A stretch of 64,000 nucleotides of DNA from Chondrosia reniformis. Lineage: Eukaryota > Porifera > Demospongiae > Chondrillida > Chondrillidae. The stretch lies in assembly GCA_947172415.1 (NCBI GenBank), contig OX359198.1:5363401-5427400 (forward strand), in the 5' to 3' direction. The notes under the pieces were generated by a model. That model was not told where the DNA came from, did not search any database, and worked only from the letters and a program-made list of their open reading frames with translations. Positions 45,001 to 57,468 of the stretch are shown here, one piece after another (the stretch's first letter is position 1; each line of letters starts with the position of its first letter). A program made the position numbers and the translations under genes.

Positions 45001-47678
45001 AATTTGAACAAGATCTCATTGTGTCACTCTTAACTAGTATGGACTTCTGTCACGAGGTTGATCCTCTCCTATTCCAAAGTGGAATACTCCCTCCCAATAA
45101 GGAAGAAGGTTGGCTATTCTTTCCATCTTTGGTCACTGCTAAACCGACCACTTACTTCCCACAAGTAGACTCCAGTTCAGAACACAAGTATCTCTGCTGG
45201 CAAGTCAATACACTAAGAACAAAGTTCTTTTCTCCTCGTCTCCTTCAGACAATTCTTCTTCATCTCACTACCCACCAAACTGTCTTCAAACGTGACAAGC
45301 CCTCAAGAAGTGAGGAGGTGTCATTGCAAGTGAAAGAACATTGCTGTATTCTGTGGTGGAACGGCATTACCTGGCAGACAACAAGTGGTGTTGATGTAGT
45401 GGTCCAGCTCTTTGACAACACCATTGCTCAAGTCATTGCCAGAATACCCCATGAAGTGGATCCATCAATTCTAGTGAATTGTCTATCATCAGTAGCAGCT
45501 GATATCCTTAGAACTGTCAATGAACTGTATCCAGACCTGCTGCCTCATTTAGAAGCTTACATCATTGACTGTACAGACTATATGGAACTTTGTACTAATC
45601 CAAGATGTCCTAACCTACATGACAAGTTTCTAGTATCAGACATTGCAAGCATTCTGTCAATCTCAGGAAATGACAACCCATTTTGCCAATCACTAACCAA
45701 TGAAATTGAACACCCAAGAAATAAATCAATTAGGGAACTCTTTTGTGGATACATTCCTTCACTGGACAGTGTCCTTCAGATGAATCCAGGCGATTTAATG
45801 GAGTCTAGTATAAATCCCAATCAAGGACCATTATATTCAGAAGGACCTTCAAAGTTTGACAAGACTGTTGATGATAAAGGTTTGTTATATTTTATTATAC
45901 GTATTATGAACCATTATTGACATACATAACTGTTGTCACAAAGAGTATATTTCTCAATTAGATTATTATAAGTCAGTTAAACCAGACCCAACTCAACTGT
46001 TAGATGTCGCCAAATCAGAGGCTGTTGCTAAGTGGGATTCAATCTGTACTCATTTGGGAGTACCTCGTTCTGTGGTGGTACATGCTGAACAGACCTATCC
46101 ACTGAACACAGAAGGTGCTCCTGCTAAAAGGTTCCATTCTGCCCTAATGCACTGGTATGGAGGAAACTGTACTACTACTGATGGTAGACCAGTTCCTGTG
46201 ACTTGTGATGTACTTTGTAGAGCATTAGAAAAATGTAGATATCAAAGTATATCTGAAGAATTGAGGAAATGTAAGTGAAAAATTAGAATACCATTATTGT
46301 GTCGACATCATTATTTATAGATATAGCAGATAACACATACAAGGACTGACTTGACCATTCATTGTACATTTAATTGTTTTCTATAACCTATTGAGAAAAT
46401 ATCTTTATTAGGTTTTTATATCTCATCCCTTTAATTTATTTAGATGTCACATCTATGAAATGTCCACTCAAGGGTCTAAAATATCCTTTATCTGTTGAGA
46501 GACCTTTGGAGACTTCCAACACTACAGCTGGTCAGTCACCAAGGAAGCGATATTCAGATGGTGGATCATGTCAAGTTACTAGCTCCTCATCAGATCCTCA
46601 GGAGGTCACTCCTCCTTCCTCAGCTGCAGTACCTGATCCTCGGGAGGGCACTCCTCATTCCTCAGCTGCAGTATCAGATCCTCAGGAGATCACTCCTCAT
46701 TCCTCAGCTGCAGTACCTGATCCTCGGGAGGTGACTCCTCTTTTCTCAGCTGCAGTACCTGATCCTCGGGAGGTGACTCCTCTTTTCTCAGCTGCAGTAC
46801 CTGATCCAGGGGAGGTCACTCCTCATTCCTCAGCTGCAGTACCTGATCCTCGGGAGGTGACTCCTCTTTTCTCAGCTGCAGTACCTGATCCAGGGGAGGT
46901 CACTCCTCATTCCTCAGCTGCAGTACCTGATCCAGGGGAGGTCACTCCTCATTCCTCAGCTGCAGTACCTGATCCTCAGGAGGTGACTCCTCTTTTCTCA
47001 GCTGCAGTACCTGATCCAGTTCTCAAAAATAGACGTATTTTAGCTACAAATGAGAAACTCAATACTGAAGCAATTACTCAACAGAGAGTTGAATCCTTCA
47101 TTTCTTCTCCAAGCTTCCATGACTTTCTCCATAATTCATGTGATGTGAGAAGAATAGCTACCAAATTGCATGCCCTTAAAGCTATTAGCAGAGAGGAACT
47201 GGACACAATGGAACCTCTTGCAAATATACGTAAAGCTAACTCAAGTCTGTACCTTTCTTTAACAAGATATTTAAGTGTTTCTCAACTTCAACTTGTTTCA
47301 GAAGCATTGACATTTGATGCTTCCCATGAAAATCATCAAATTTTAGCAAAGAGAATTAACAAGTTTGTTAAAGGTATACACAGTATGTACAATGTCATAT
47401 ACGTATTTTAAATGTTTATAATATCTTATCATATTCTTTGAGATGTTTGCCTCTTATTATAATTATTTTTTCTATAAACAGATTACCCAGCAGAAGATGG
47501 AAAAGAAGACATTGTCCATAACAGTGACAGTGTTTTGCTAAAGAGTAGCGTGTTTGGTGGTTCAGCAGTCACTTCAGTTCCACATCACATTTTAAGAACA
47601 GATTCTGATCAGACGACTGTCACACTTACTCCATCAGTAGACACATCAGCTGATGATCAACTTACAACAAAGACATAA
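42012..47678 (+). CDS. Ankyrin-Roc-COR-Death-CARD-like protein, copy 3 (1767 aa, complete)
   Basis: Exons 42012-45879, 45962-46270, 46444-47373 and 47482-47678 join to 5304 nt without a stop, so this is the best reference for the family. Domains in order: divergent ankyrin repeats, about four 68-residue ankyrin-pair units, Roc GTPase (P-loop GHAQSGKST near residue 685, TAGIEPVSF, DFAGQ, VGSFAD), COR-like region, Death domain (residues 1290-1392), ten 14-residue PHSSAAVPDPREVT-type repeats, CARD-like helical region (to about 1702), and a short acidic Ser/Thr tail. Roc sequence is closer to copy 2 (NIKNIVYTNS) than to copy 1 (NIQNIVFTDS), while the Death exon is shared with copy 1. Roc-COR proteins are GTPase-regulated dimers; the Death fold suggests assembly of signalling complexes. 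The actual partner is unknown. Confidence 0.92.
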
Positions 47679-48650
47679 ATCTTGTTGAAAAACTGCCACA
47701 CTAGAGATTGTGCAACTCATAGGGTGAGTACAGGTTGGCTTACTATTCTTTGACTGCTGTATGTAAACTTTCTTTATTTCATTTCTTTCCATTAGATCTC
47801 ATTCTCTTCATTGTCCATGCATCAACTTTATGTGACTAATTAAGGCATTTCATTCAAATAAAATTTTAAATAGTTATTTAAAGTGTTTACTATTAGAAAT
47901 AAATATTTTTTCTAATTTAAATTATGCATTGTCAATTAACTTTTTTTATATTTTGATGTAGCTGAATTTATATACAGTGTGTACAAGCAGTGATTTTAAA
48001 TTTTGAATTAAATTCTGGTTCCAGAACCTTTAATACTGATGTGTGTAAATACGTACATACGTATAGTAATGCTGTCAACAGCTACTTTTTATTCTTTGAA
48101 TACTGTAACAATGCGTATATTGCAGTAACATGCATTCAGCATTAAACCAAAATATGGATCAGTATACATATATCACTAATTATATAATATGGAGAGTTTT
48201 ATTCTCAGCATTTAATGTAGAATCTCATATGATCATATGAATCTTCCTAAGTGGATATGTTTTGAATTTCAACCAGAGAGAAGTTAACCAATTAATGTAT
48301 ATAACTACATGCATATGTACATGTATATATAATATATAGCCTCAAATATACATGTCACTATGTATATACGTACGTACATATACTCTCATACAATCTCTCA
48401 TAAGCTGAAGTAATTAATTAAAAAATGGCTGATGCTTCACAATTTTTCCATTGTGCAATCTCTATAAACTATATTCATTGCTGTCTTTCAGTATATTGTA
48501 ACCATTAATATTGTCAACATGTACACTGACATAAATTATGGAAATAAGTATATATATACTAAAACAGTACTTTAATCTATTTGTATGTCACCTTATATGT
48601 ATATACTACAGTACTACAGTTATTAAAGCATCTTAATCAAGATGCCTATT

Positions 48651-51600
48651 TTAATTCTGTTGTCTTCGTGGTAACTGTGGCAGGTTGAGTTGCAGTGGAT
48701 CATGGAGCTTCTTCAACTCGGTCTCCACCTTAGAAAGAGTGTTCCTCATGTGGTTGTACCTGACATTCAAAGTGAAAGAAAAACAAGCTTGCACTCTATA
48801 CTGCCAAGAGACAAAGCTACCACTCTTATAATAAAAGGCCACTTTATCCAATTACAACTGCAATGTATTGGATTATATATAAGTTTTCACATAATGTGGA
48901 GATTGAGGCAATAATTTACCTAAAAGGTAATTATTATCACAATGTAGATATAATAATCAAGAAAATTAAAAATTAAAGACAAAAGATAAAAAAGATGGTA
49001 GTAAAATTTGTTTCCATACTATAGCAATGTCATTTTTGACAATCAAAATAGACTTTAAGATGTCTTCCAATTAGGTAACGATAACCTAGATAACATGTTG
49101 TAAAACCTGCACTTTCCTACAGTCTCATTTGCTATGAAACAAACCTGGCCCAAAATGGAATGAGATATTACAGCTATAAAGGAGAGTACACTAGTACCAA
49201 TATATACATATATACACACATATTCATACGAAGTGATAAGGGGGTTTTGTTGCATTTATAATGAGTATACCAATTTATTGAGACTCCTCATTATGCTGAT
49301 GAAGACCTCTGGATTGAAACGTTCGATTTCTTTTTAAATACAATTGTTGCCTAGTCTCAATAAATTAGTATACTCATATATTCATACATATGTACCTCTA
49401 AGTATAATATATACAATATACGTATAATACCTCTATGAGTAGTATTTAGCCCATACAATATGGAACTCACTTCTCAACATCAAACTGTTTACTTTTCGCT
49501 GCTTTGTGAAGCCTAAACAGTTGGATCCTATCCTTGGCATCAGGGTAGCTGTACTCCTGTCTGGTGAGTACATAGTAGGCGTACATGGCCATCAGCGTGC
49601 CGTAGGTGGCGAAATAGGTCACCGGTTCCATAATATCCCACGAGTAGTCCACCCATGTGAGACGGGCAAAGAATCCAAACTGTATCGACATGGCACCCAG
49701 ACCTATGGCGGAGCAACAAACATGAACTTGTAGAGAAGACTAAGAGAAGACTAGAAGATTGGAGAAGATTAGAGAGGACTGGAGAAGATTAGAGAAGACT
49801 GGAGAAGACTGGAGAAGATTGGAGAAGACTTACTAAACCAGAAACACACTTGGATTAAGCAAAGATAACTTGATACTGATTTGGTATTAGAGATTGAGAG
49901 GGACAGATTATTGTAAGTTGAAAGTCATTTCAAGACACTGATATTACACTGAAGTTGCATTACTTCTTAGTACACATTACTCAATGTCCCAAGGAGAATA
50001 ACTGACTTCCTACTTTACACGTTACTGAGACTGAGTCTTCTAATTCATATGAATGAGGATAGATGAGTCCTACGACCTACCCAGCCACAGTAGTTTGTTG
50101 GTCTGACTGGAAGACTTCTTCATAATCTCTTCAAACTCCCTCTCAAGTGGCTCCAAGTCAGCCTTCAGCTCCTCAACCTGTCCCTCCAGCTCCCTCTTCT
50201 TGCCCAACTGGTGCTGGTCAATATTCATTGAAGTGTACAACTTATGGATCATATTCTTGACATCATCTAAGCCTTGAGTTCCATCCAAAGGAGCCTGAAC
50301 TATACGTAGTACATCAAAAATGTCAATATACATACTGTACAATCACCAAATCAATCCATGAACAGCATAGCACCTTGACGAGTCTGATTAACACACACAA
50401 GAGAGTGTACAGGTTGAGTCAACTACATGCTGTATAAAGGAGTGCCATATGTCTCACATCTGGCAGTGAGGGGACAGTGAACAGAGTCTGAAGTAGGGGA
50501 ACATACAGAATATCCATCACTTGTGCTATCAGTCTTTGAACCTTGTGAACAGTCACCTCTCTAGGACGGTCACCTCTCTAGGACGGTCACCTCTCTGGGA
50601 CAGTCACCTCTCTGGGACAGTCACCTCTCTGGGACAGTCACCTCTCTGGGACAGTCACCTCTCTAGGACAGTCACCTCTCTGGGACGGCCACCTCTCTAG
50701 GACGGTCACCTCTCTAGGACGTTCACCTCTCTAGGACGGTCACCTCTCTAGGACAGTCACCTCTCTGGGACAGTCACCTCTCTAGGACAGTCACCTCTCT
50801 GGGACAGTCACCTCTCTAGGACGGTCACCTCTCTAGGACAGTCACCTCTCTGGGACAGTCACCTCTCTAGGACGGTCACCTCTCTGGGACAGTCACCTCT
50901 CTGGGACAGTCACCTCTCTGGGACAGTCACCTCTCTGGGACAGTCACCTCTCTAGGACAGTCACCTCTCTGGGACGGCCACCTCTCTAGGACGGTCACCT
51001 CTCTAGGACAGTCACCTCTCTGGGACAGTCATTTGATAATGCTTCAAATGAGTCTCAAAAATTCATATTTTGTGTACTTTTAAATTAGGGCTTGACACTA
51101 TATATTGTGATAAAGAGCCTAGCCAATAATTTACTGCTGAATAATTAATACATTAGGGGTATTCACAAAATATCCAGATCAAGAAAAAGACAAAGATTCC
51201 CAGGGTCACCTATTTGCGTCTCCAAGTGACTTACCATCCAGTGGCACTGTTACTCTGTATCGTGTTTCATTAATGACAATGTCAAAGTCACTTCGCAATA
51301 GTATGTCTACCCCTGTTGCTCCAGCAACCCTGTTTCCCTCCAATGTATAAATGGCTGCCCTTTCAATTCCTCCATCCTCCTCCTGTATACTGTACAGGAA
51401 GTCATTAACTGTGTCAGAGAGAGGCTTCAAAGTAAACTCGCAGGACTCCTGTCGAGAAGGAAGTGGAACATTAGCCACAGGAAACCCATTGCGAGTGAAT
51501 ATTGTGGCTAGGAGGGGAAAGACAAAAGTAGTCATATTATAAAAGTTCTCAGAATTCTGCTAAAATTTCTAATAGATTGTAATGTAATGTAAAGGTTCAA

Positions 51601-52165
51601 TAGGCATTATGTACGTATACTGGGTACCTCATAGCCATTGCCTACTTTACAGTCCCAAATAAACAGGAAGTTTAAAAACGACTGAAGTAATTGATACTAC
51701 CTAAGTAGTTACTAGTATGCACGTGTGTTAAAGGGACTCTTAATATAGAATGCTCAGTAGTCATTGAGATGATTTGGTATACAGACCTCTCTGGATTGGT
51801 AGTACGTATATAACCTGAATTATTGCACATCGTAATAATATTTAAGTTTAACATGAAACCAATGGCAAGTCAATTAGTACACCTCTGCCTTGCACACCTC
51901 TTATGCATGACTGGCCGGTAATGTCTATTAAACACATGGTCATCAATAGATTAACAAGAGCTTGCGTCTGATCTACACCTCTAAACATAAGAACAGTGAG
52001 TAAATGTGTACTACATACAACCTAGACGTACGTACCTCCTTCACTGTTGTACGCGTGGGAGGTAAGGAAGCGATCCAGAGGTACAACCTGCAAGACAACG
52101 TTACATGTCACTACACATCAGAAGGGCTACCTAGGGCGAAACTCTCTGCCTTCAGTGACACCCAT
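48651..52165 (-). CDS. MCU: Mitochondrial calcium uniporter pore subunit, copy C
   Basis: Exons 51235-51507, 50081-50299, 49471-49702 and 48651-48759 again have lengths 273, 219, 232 and 109 nt. [10 protein letters not shown] is intact. Differences from copy A are few and mild ([28 protein letters not shown]). Tentative 5' exons match copy A with ATG at 52165. It has a 17-bp minisatellite of about 28 units and a small inserted element at 49261-49377 in introns, neither touching splice sites. It converges on ankyrin gene 3 and is head-to-head with the RUFY gene (start codons 437 bp apart). Confidence 0.92.
49261..49377. mobile_element. Small MITE-like insertion in MCU C
   Basis: Ends are 25-bp inverted repeats, ATGAGTATACCAATTTATTG... 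at 49261 and its near reverse complement at 49353-49377. Copies A and B lack it. The inside contains GATTGAAACGTTCGATTT, similar to GGTCGAAACATTCAATTT at 53826. Confidence 0.7.
50545..51032 (+). repeat. 17-bp minisatellite in MCU C intron (about 28 copies)
   Basis: Same CACCTCTCTAGGACAGT family and same intron as the arrays in copies A and B. Confidence 0.92.
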
Positions 52166-52350
52166 TCACAGTCTGTTTTGATGGAATTCAAGTTAGTTGA
52201 TTCAATATAATGAATAAGATATTAAAACCATCTATTGTCCACAAAGAATATCATCATTTGTATGCTCTGTACCTTTTGTGGTAAGCGATGGATGTGAATG
52301 ATGTTAGGTACTAGAAACCTCCTCCACAAGGCAGCCATTTTGGGAAGCCG

Positions 52351-52358
52351 TGACGTCA
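52351..52358. promoter_or_regulatory. CRE-like palindrome TGACGTCA between MCU C and RUFY
   Basis: A perfect octamer in the short gap between two divergent start codons (52165 and 52602). It is just outside the duplicated unit, which ends near 52275. Binding is inferred from the consensus only. Confidence 0.4.
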
Positions 52359-52601
52359 CAAGCAATCTTAAAGGGTAATCCCCTCATGCGACCAGTTCTA
52401 TTACCTTGGTCATTGGAGCTAATCTATGATTTGACACAAAGGTGCTGCGACGTGTCCGACGATCGGTTGATTAATGCATAAAGGTAACTAAGTAATAAGT
52501 TATACATTCGGGATTGCTATTAATAGTTCTTTAAAGGACTAAGTGTCGCTTTTAGCTTCTTGTAGAAGGAGGTACCCTGTATACCCACTTAGGTGCGAAC
52601 A

Positions 52602-55600
52602 ATGGGAGACGAGAATATTGATGCCACATCTGGGCTGGTGTACGAAGCGGGCACAGATGAAGACTTGGGGTTAAAGTTTACCGGAGTCACTCGCCTAGGC
52701 ACGGTGGAAAGGCTGAACTTGTTGAATATCACCAAGTTGAGCATAAAAACTGTGATAGAGTACACCGCCAGACATGGGGTCAATGTGGACGACTTTTCTC
52801 CTCAAATACAGCAGCTTTTCATCTTGTTGGAACACATTATGAAACACAGACTTAAAGGTTGGTTGTGAAACCTTTGATATCTGTAGTCAAACAAGTGAAT
52901 CCTTGGGACCTGGTTTGCCCTTTACTTGATCACTGTGATGCAGTATCAGATAGGATTGTGTGTTATCAATACCAACGTGAGCATTGCTGTGGCAGTTATA
53001 GCTCAGGGAAAGCACACTCATGATGAACCAGCTGTCCTGGACTTCATTCCCAGTAGTAGCCTCCCCTCTTTACAATGTTTGTGTGATTACTTGTGGTTTG
53101 ATTATCTCTTCAATTAGTCATAAATAATACTACAGTGAGCTTTTACACAAATTATTAGCATTAGAACTAATTGACTGTCTACTTATGTACATACGTACAT
53201 CTCTCCAAGATTCATATGTACTTTATTAGGTTAAATACATTTTCCCATAATGGTTCTTGAATTGTAATGCACTAAGAATTTAAAGTTTCTGTTTAATAGC
53301 AGAATGTTTATGTTCAAATAACAGATTGTGTAACTGTACACTGCTTCATTCCACACAGTTTATTATATAAAGAATGTATGTACATATGTATATTATAGTA
53401 ACTGTCATTCAGCTGAGGAAGGTTGGTGGGCCAAAATTCAGTGAATTGCTACTGAAAGATCAATTACTACCACAACCATTATAGCAACGTATTACCATAA
53501 ATCTCAGCTGTATGCAATGCTAGCACTCCACAAATGTCTTTCCTCTGCAGCAAAACGTAATCTGCTTGGCTCTGGTAAGAAAGGCTATTGGAGTTTAGTG
53601 GAGGCATTTGAAAAGTCTTCACCAGAGATGAATGAGACTATTACTTCAGTGCGCAGTTTGCCTAATATCAAGTTAGTCCACATTCTCATAGGGACATACA
53701 TAAACCTCACATTCCAGTTTACACAGTGTTGAATGAGGTTGCAGTCACATTTTACTTCACTCAGCAAGATGACTGTTTCTGGGAATCTGCTCTTAATATG
53801 TGTAGTTAATGCTAAAGAATACATCTGGGTCGAAACATTCAATTTTGTGTAGCTAGGGACCCTAAATACTACTTGTTCATCATGAACACAGCATGTATAC
53901 CTTATCATTTTAGTGTAGCAGGGCTGTAACACCCACTCCAGCCGGTCAGGCCATGATTAGACTGGTCTAAAAAACTGCTTACTACTGGCCTGTGTAGCTT
54001 GCACATACGTATCATGATATGTATACACAATTATTGCCTCTAAATGTGTTCCATGCATCCAGTAGCTTCAGACGGTGTACCTTGTCTGCAGGACCACTAT
54101 GGGGAGGGGGAGGGCATGGCTTAGGTGGGCGCTGATGCAGAAACATTTGGCTGATTTCTTTAAATGCTTTGCAGAGCACAGAAGAACTGTGGGGTAATCT
54201 CTGATACATAATTATATTCATGACTACCTTATTTGGGTGTACCTCTCTAGGGAGTGGTACGATCAGGAGGCCTTCCTGATGAATGAAGAGGGTGTGGTCA
54301 TTGGAGGCCTCTTGATGGGACTGAATGTGATAGATTATAATGTCATCATGAAGGGGGAAGACTATGACAGACCAGTGAGTTACTAAAGTAATTCTTTATA
54401 TTCAACTTTAATTCCAAGAGCTCCTTTGTCTAGTTGGGTATCATTGATCTAAGTCAATATTTGAAAGATGGAAACTACCTAGGGAAACCCCCTGATCTCA
54501 CCGCTCCTCAGGATTTAAAACAGAATGAGACTACTTCATCAGTTGACTCCACTAAGCTTTCAAAGCTGATTGACCAGAAGGCGTTTCTAGAGGAGCGTAA
54601 CAAGAAGCTAGAGTAAGTACAGTACATCCGTTGTGGTCCTTTATTTGGACCTTGGTAGTGCGTCCCTATTTCTAGCACTGTCCTCGTCTCTTCTCAGGTT
54701 AACCGTTGAAAAGCTACAAAAAGGTGCTTCTCAAAGAGAAGCTGAAAACGAAGGTCTCAAGGCCACTTTGAGCAACCTGGAAGCAGCCCTCAGCGAGTCC
54801 ACAAATGAGAAGGAGCAGCTGAAGATAGTTGTTGACCGCTCCTCTGAAGATCTTGAGAGGAAAATGAAGGTGCTTTCAAATGACAGGGAAGTGGAGAGAG
54901 ATGCTCTCACAGCTGCTAGGTGAGCCTTGAAAGGGGTAATGACGTTCATAGCTCCATCTCACTTTACTACATGCAATCATCCGGTCACTCAAAAGCTTTA
55001 TCCCCAATTTTTGGGGTAGTTCTCATGAATATTTTGTTGAGATGAAGTTGTGTGTACACAGAGACTCTAAGAATCTTCTGTTGTTTTTGTTTTGTTGTGG
55101 ATTCCCACCTTCCCCTAGGTCAGGATTGAAAGACCTCTACTCAGCGAGCCAGAAACAGCTGGATACTGAAATGAAGCTTCGACATGACATAGAGAAGGAA
55201 CTAGAAGTACAAAGGAACTTGAGAAGTGAAAAGGAGGCATGTACTAGCTCTTAATGACTGTACATACGTATGCATGTATGAGTAGTTATAGCTGAAACTG
55301 TGAATCAATTGGTTGAAACTAATATCTAGTTGTGAAAATCTACTGAATGATTTTAATAATGTACATTCTGCCTTTCTTTTCATCTTGCTCCTCTCCATGT
55401 GATATAGACGGCTCTGTCCCTACTGGAAAAGGATGTTCTTGAGAAACAGACCACTATTGTATCACTTCGTAAACAGTTGGAGGAGATGAAATCCAATCAT
55501 GTCAAGCTTCAGTCTCAGCTACAGGTGTGTTGCTTGGCAACTCAGCAGAAAATGTCTGCCATTTTTAACTTACCTACATACTGTTAACTATTTCATTTCC

Positions 55601-57226
55601 ACCATTTGACTTCAGTATCAGAAGCAGACCACGCAAGATCAAAGTGCCCGTATTGCAACACTAGAAGCACGTGTTTCACAACTCTCAGGTCTCAGCAAAC
55701 AACAGGAGAATACGTATGTATGGCTACGTATAGTCTTACTAGAATGGGCATTCTATAATTTCTTGTCTAATATCTCTTAGCATTCAACAGGCCAAATCGA
55801 AATTATCTGATTTTGAAAAGGCAGCATCTGAAATGGGAACCAGAATGCAGGAGTTACAGCTTATGAAGTAAAGATATAAAATGTACACAAAAAGGCATAT
55901 GTATCTTGTATTGACACTTGTTTTGGGTTCCGTTTGGAAAGAAATAAAACAGAAGCGGACTTCAAAGTGGAAAAGGAGTGGCGGGAATCACTGCAGAAGG
56001 AGCTTCAAAAGGAAAAGGACAGAAACGTAGAGCTTCAGCATGACAGCAGAAAACTGAAGACATTGGAAGAAGTATGTGTGTATGTTAGTAAGACGATTAT
56101 TCTGCAAGATTTTTTTCATCTACGTACAGTCACATGACATTATAAAGTAACTTTACCTTAAATACGTATGTACGTACGTGTGATCCTCCATTTGTATAAA
56201 TTGTCTTTAATGGCCCCTTAGTGTATATTGGTAGATATGTATGTAAATATGAATATTCTAACACACCAGTTTTCTCCTTCTCTGCTTGGCCAGACAACTC
56301 TTTCTGGGAAGTGACAGTGGGAATCTTTTTTGCATCTTCTTGATCTTATATGTCCTTGCTATACATATATGATAGTATGTATATTCTGTAGGAGTACAGT
56401 GAGCTAAAGGAGCATTATGCTACACTTCAGGACACCATTAATGACCAGGAACAGGCCCTGGCTGAGATGGCAATGTCTCTCAGTGAGTCCAAGAGACACA
56501 TGGCTGAACAGAAGCACACTAGCGCTATGATGATGTCACAGAAGTGGGCGGATGACAAAGACATCTCCAAATGTCAACAGTGCAGCAAGGAGTTTAATGT
56601 TGCCAGGAGAAAGGTAAGTCAGAGTTTCTTTTAGAAATATAATCACCAGGGGAGGCCCACGTTTCTTGGCTATTAAAAAATAGCAATTTTACTTTCTGTT
56701 AGTAAAACAAAAATGAAAAGAGATCTAAACGTATACACAAAGAAGGGGGAGGGGATATTTAGCCCCTCCCCCTACCTCATCATTCCCTTTATACCTGTGC
56801 CAGTCACACCTCCAGTGCCATCTGCCACACCCCTTAATTGACCCCTTGTTTCAATGTCCCTTGTAGCACCACTGCAGGTCATGTGGAGGAATCTTTTGCT
56901 TTGCTTGTTCCGATAATACAATGAAGTTGGCCTCGTCATCTAAACCAGTGAGGGTGTGTGACAAGTGCCACACCCTCTTGCAGAAGTCCACGGTCACCAC
57001 AGGTCTGTCTGATAGTGTGTATTGTATTGTTGAAACAGTGGCAGATTTAGAAGGAGAAGTTAAATTTGACTTTATTAGCCATATTCTATTATCTTTTCCG
57101 TTACATACTCCTTTTTAACTTGGTACCCACATTACAAATTTGTAGGTCTGCCCCTTAGAGGACTGCTGTAACCTTTACTTACCTTTGTTTCTCACTTCAG
57201 GTGCCAGTTCTTCTCTTGTGAACTAA
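52602..57226 (+). CDS. RUFY: RUN and FYVE domain-containing protein (RUFY family), complete
   Basis: Fourteen exons join in frame to 1938 nt (645 aa): 52602-52857, 53551-53671, 54092-54193, 54251-54374, 54434-54612, 54698-54919, 55119-55236, 55408-55524, 55616-55713, 55781-55867, 55942-56071, 56392-56613, 56867-57002, 57201-57226. Residues 1-200 form the RUN domain ([48 protein letters not shown]). A long coiled coil with heptad-rich Glu/Lys/Leu follows. Residues about 578-638 are a FYVE zinc finger (CQQC, then [14 protein letters not shown], then RVCDKC), with the PI3P-binding RRKHHCR motif intact. RUFY proteins act on early endosomes and as adaptors for small GTPases and motors. Intron 7 seems to use a GC donor (GAG|GCATGT). 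Human has RUFY1-4; which one this matches is not resolved, the gene may be pro-orthologous. Confidence 0.94.
52978..53140 (+). mobile_element. tRNA-derived SINE-like element, copy 1
   Basis: The head GAGCATTGCTGTGGCAGTTA then TAGCTCAGG resembles a tRNA D-arm/A box; the tail has TGTGGTTTGATTATC and an AT-rich end. The same head and tail occur at 63124-63290. It lies in RUFY intron 1. Confidence 0.55.
56270..56345 (-). repeat. Family A interspersed repeat fragment in RUFY intron 11
   Basis: Reverse-oriented modules GTTTTCTCCTTCTCT, TTTCTGGGAAGTGAC and ATCTTCTTGATC match the left half of family A. Confidence 0.55.
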
Positions 57227-57468
57227 CTGGATAACGAATTGGACATTATTCCCAATATTTTTAGTAGTGTCTTGCTTTGATTTAACTTTTTGTATTAATG
57301 TACGTAAATTTATTCTATGTGATGTAATACGAGCAGGATACGATAGTACGATAGAGGTCACTGGATTACTAATATTCTAAGTATTGCCATTGTGCTTGTG
57401 CTACGTATATACTATATAGTGCTGTCGTAAAGAATATCACGTGGAAGGATTGCGCAATCTTGGGAAAT

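Noticed and set aside
52926..53117. Short plus-strand frame in RUFY intron 1
   Set aside because: It is the translated SINE; RUFY exons 1 and 2 join in phase without it.
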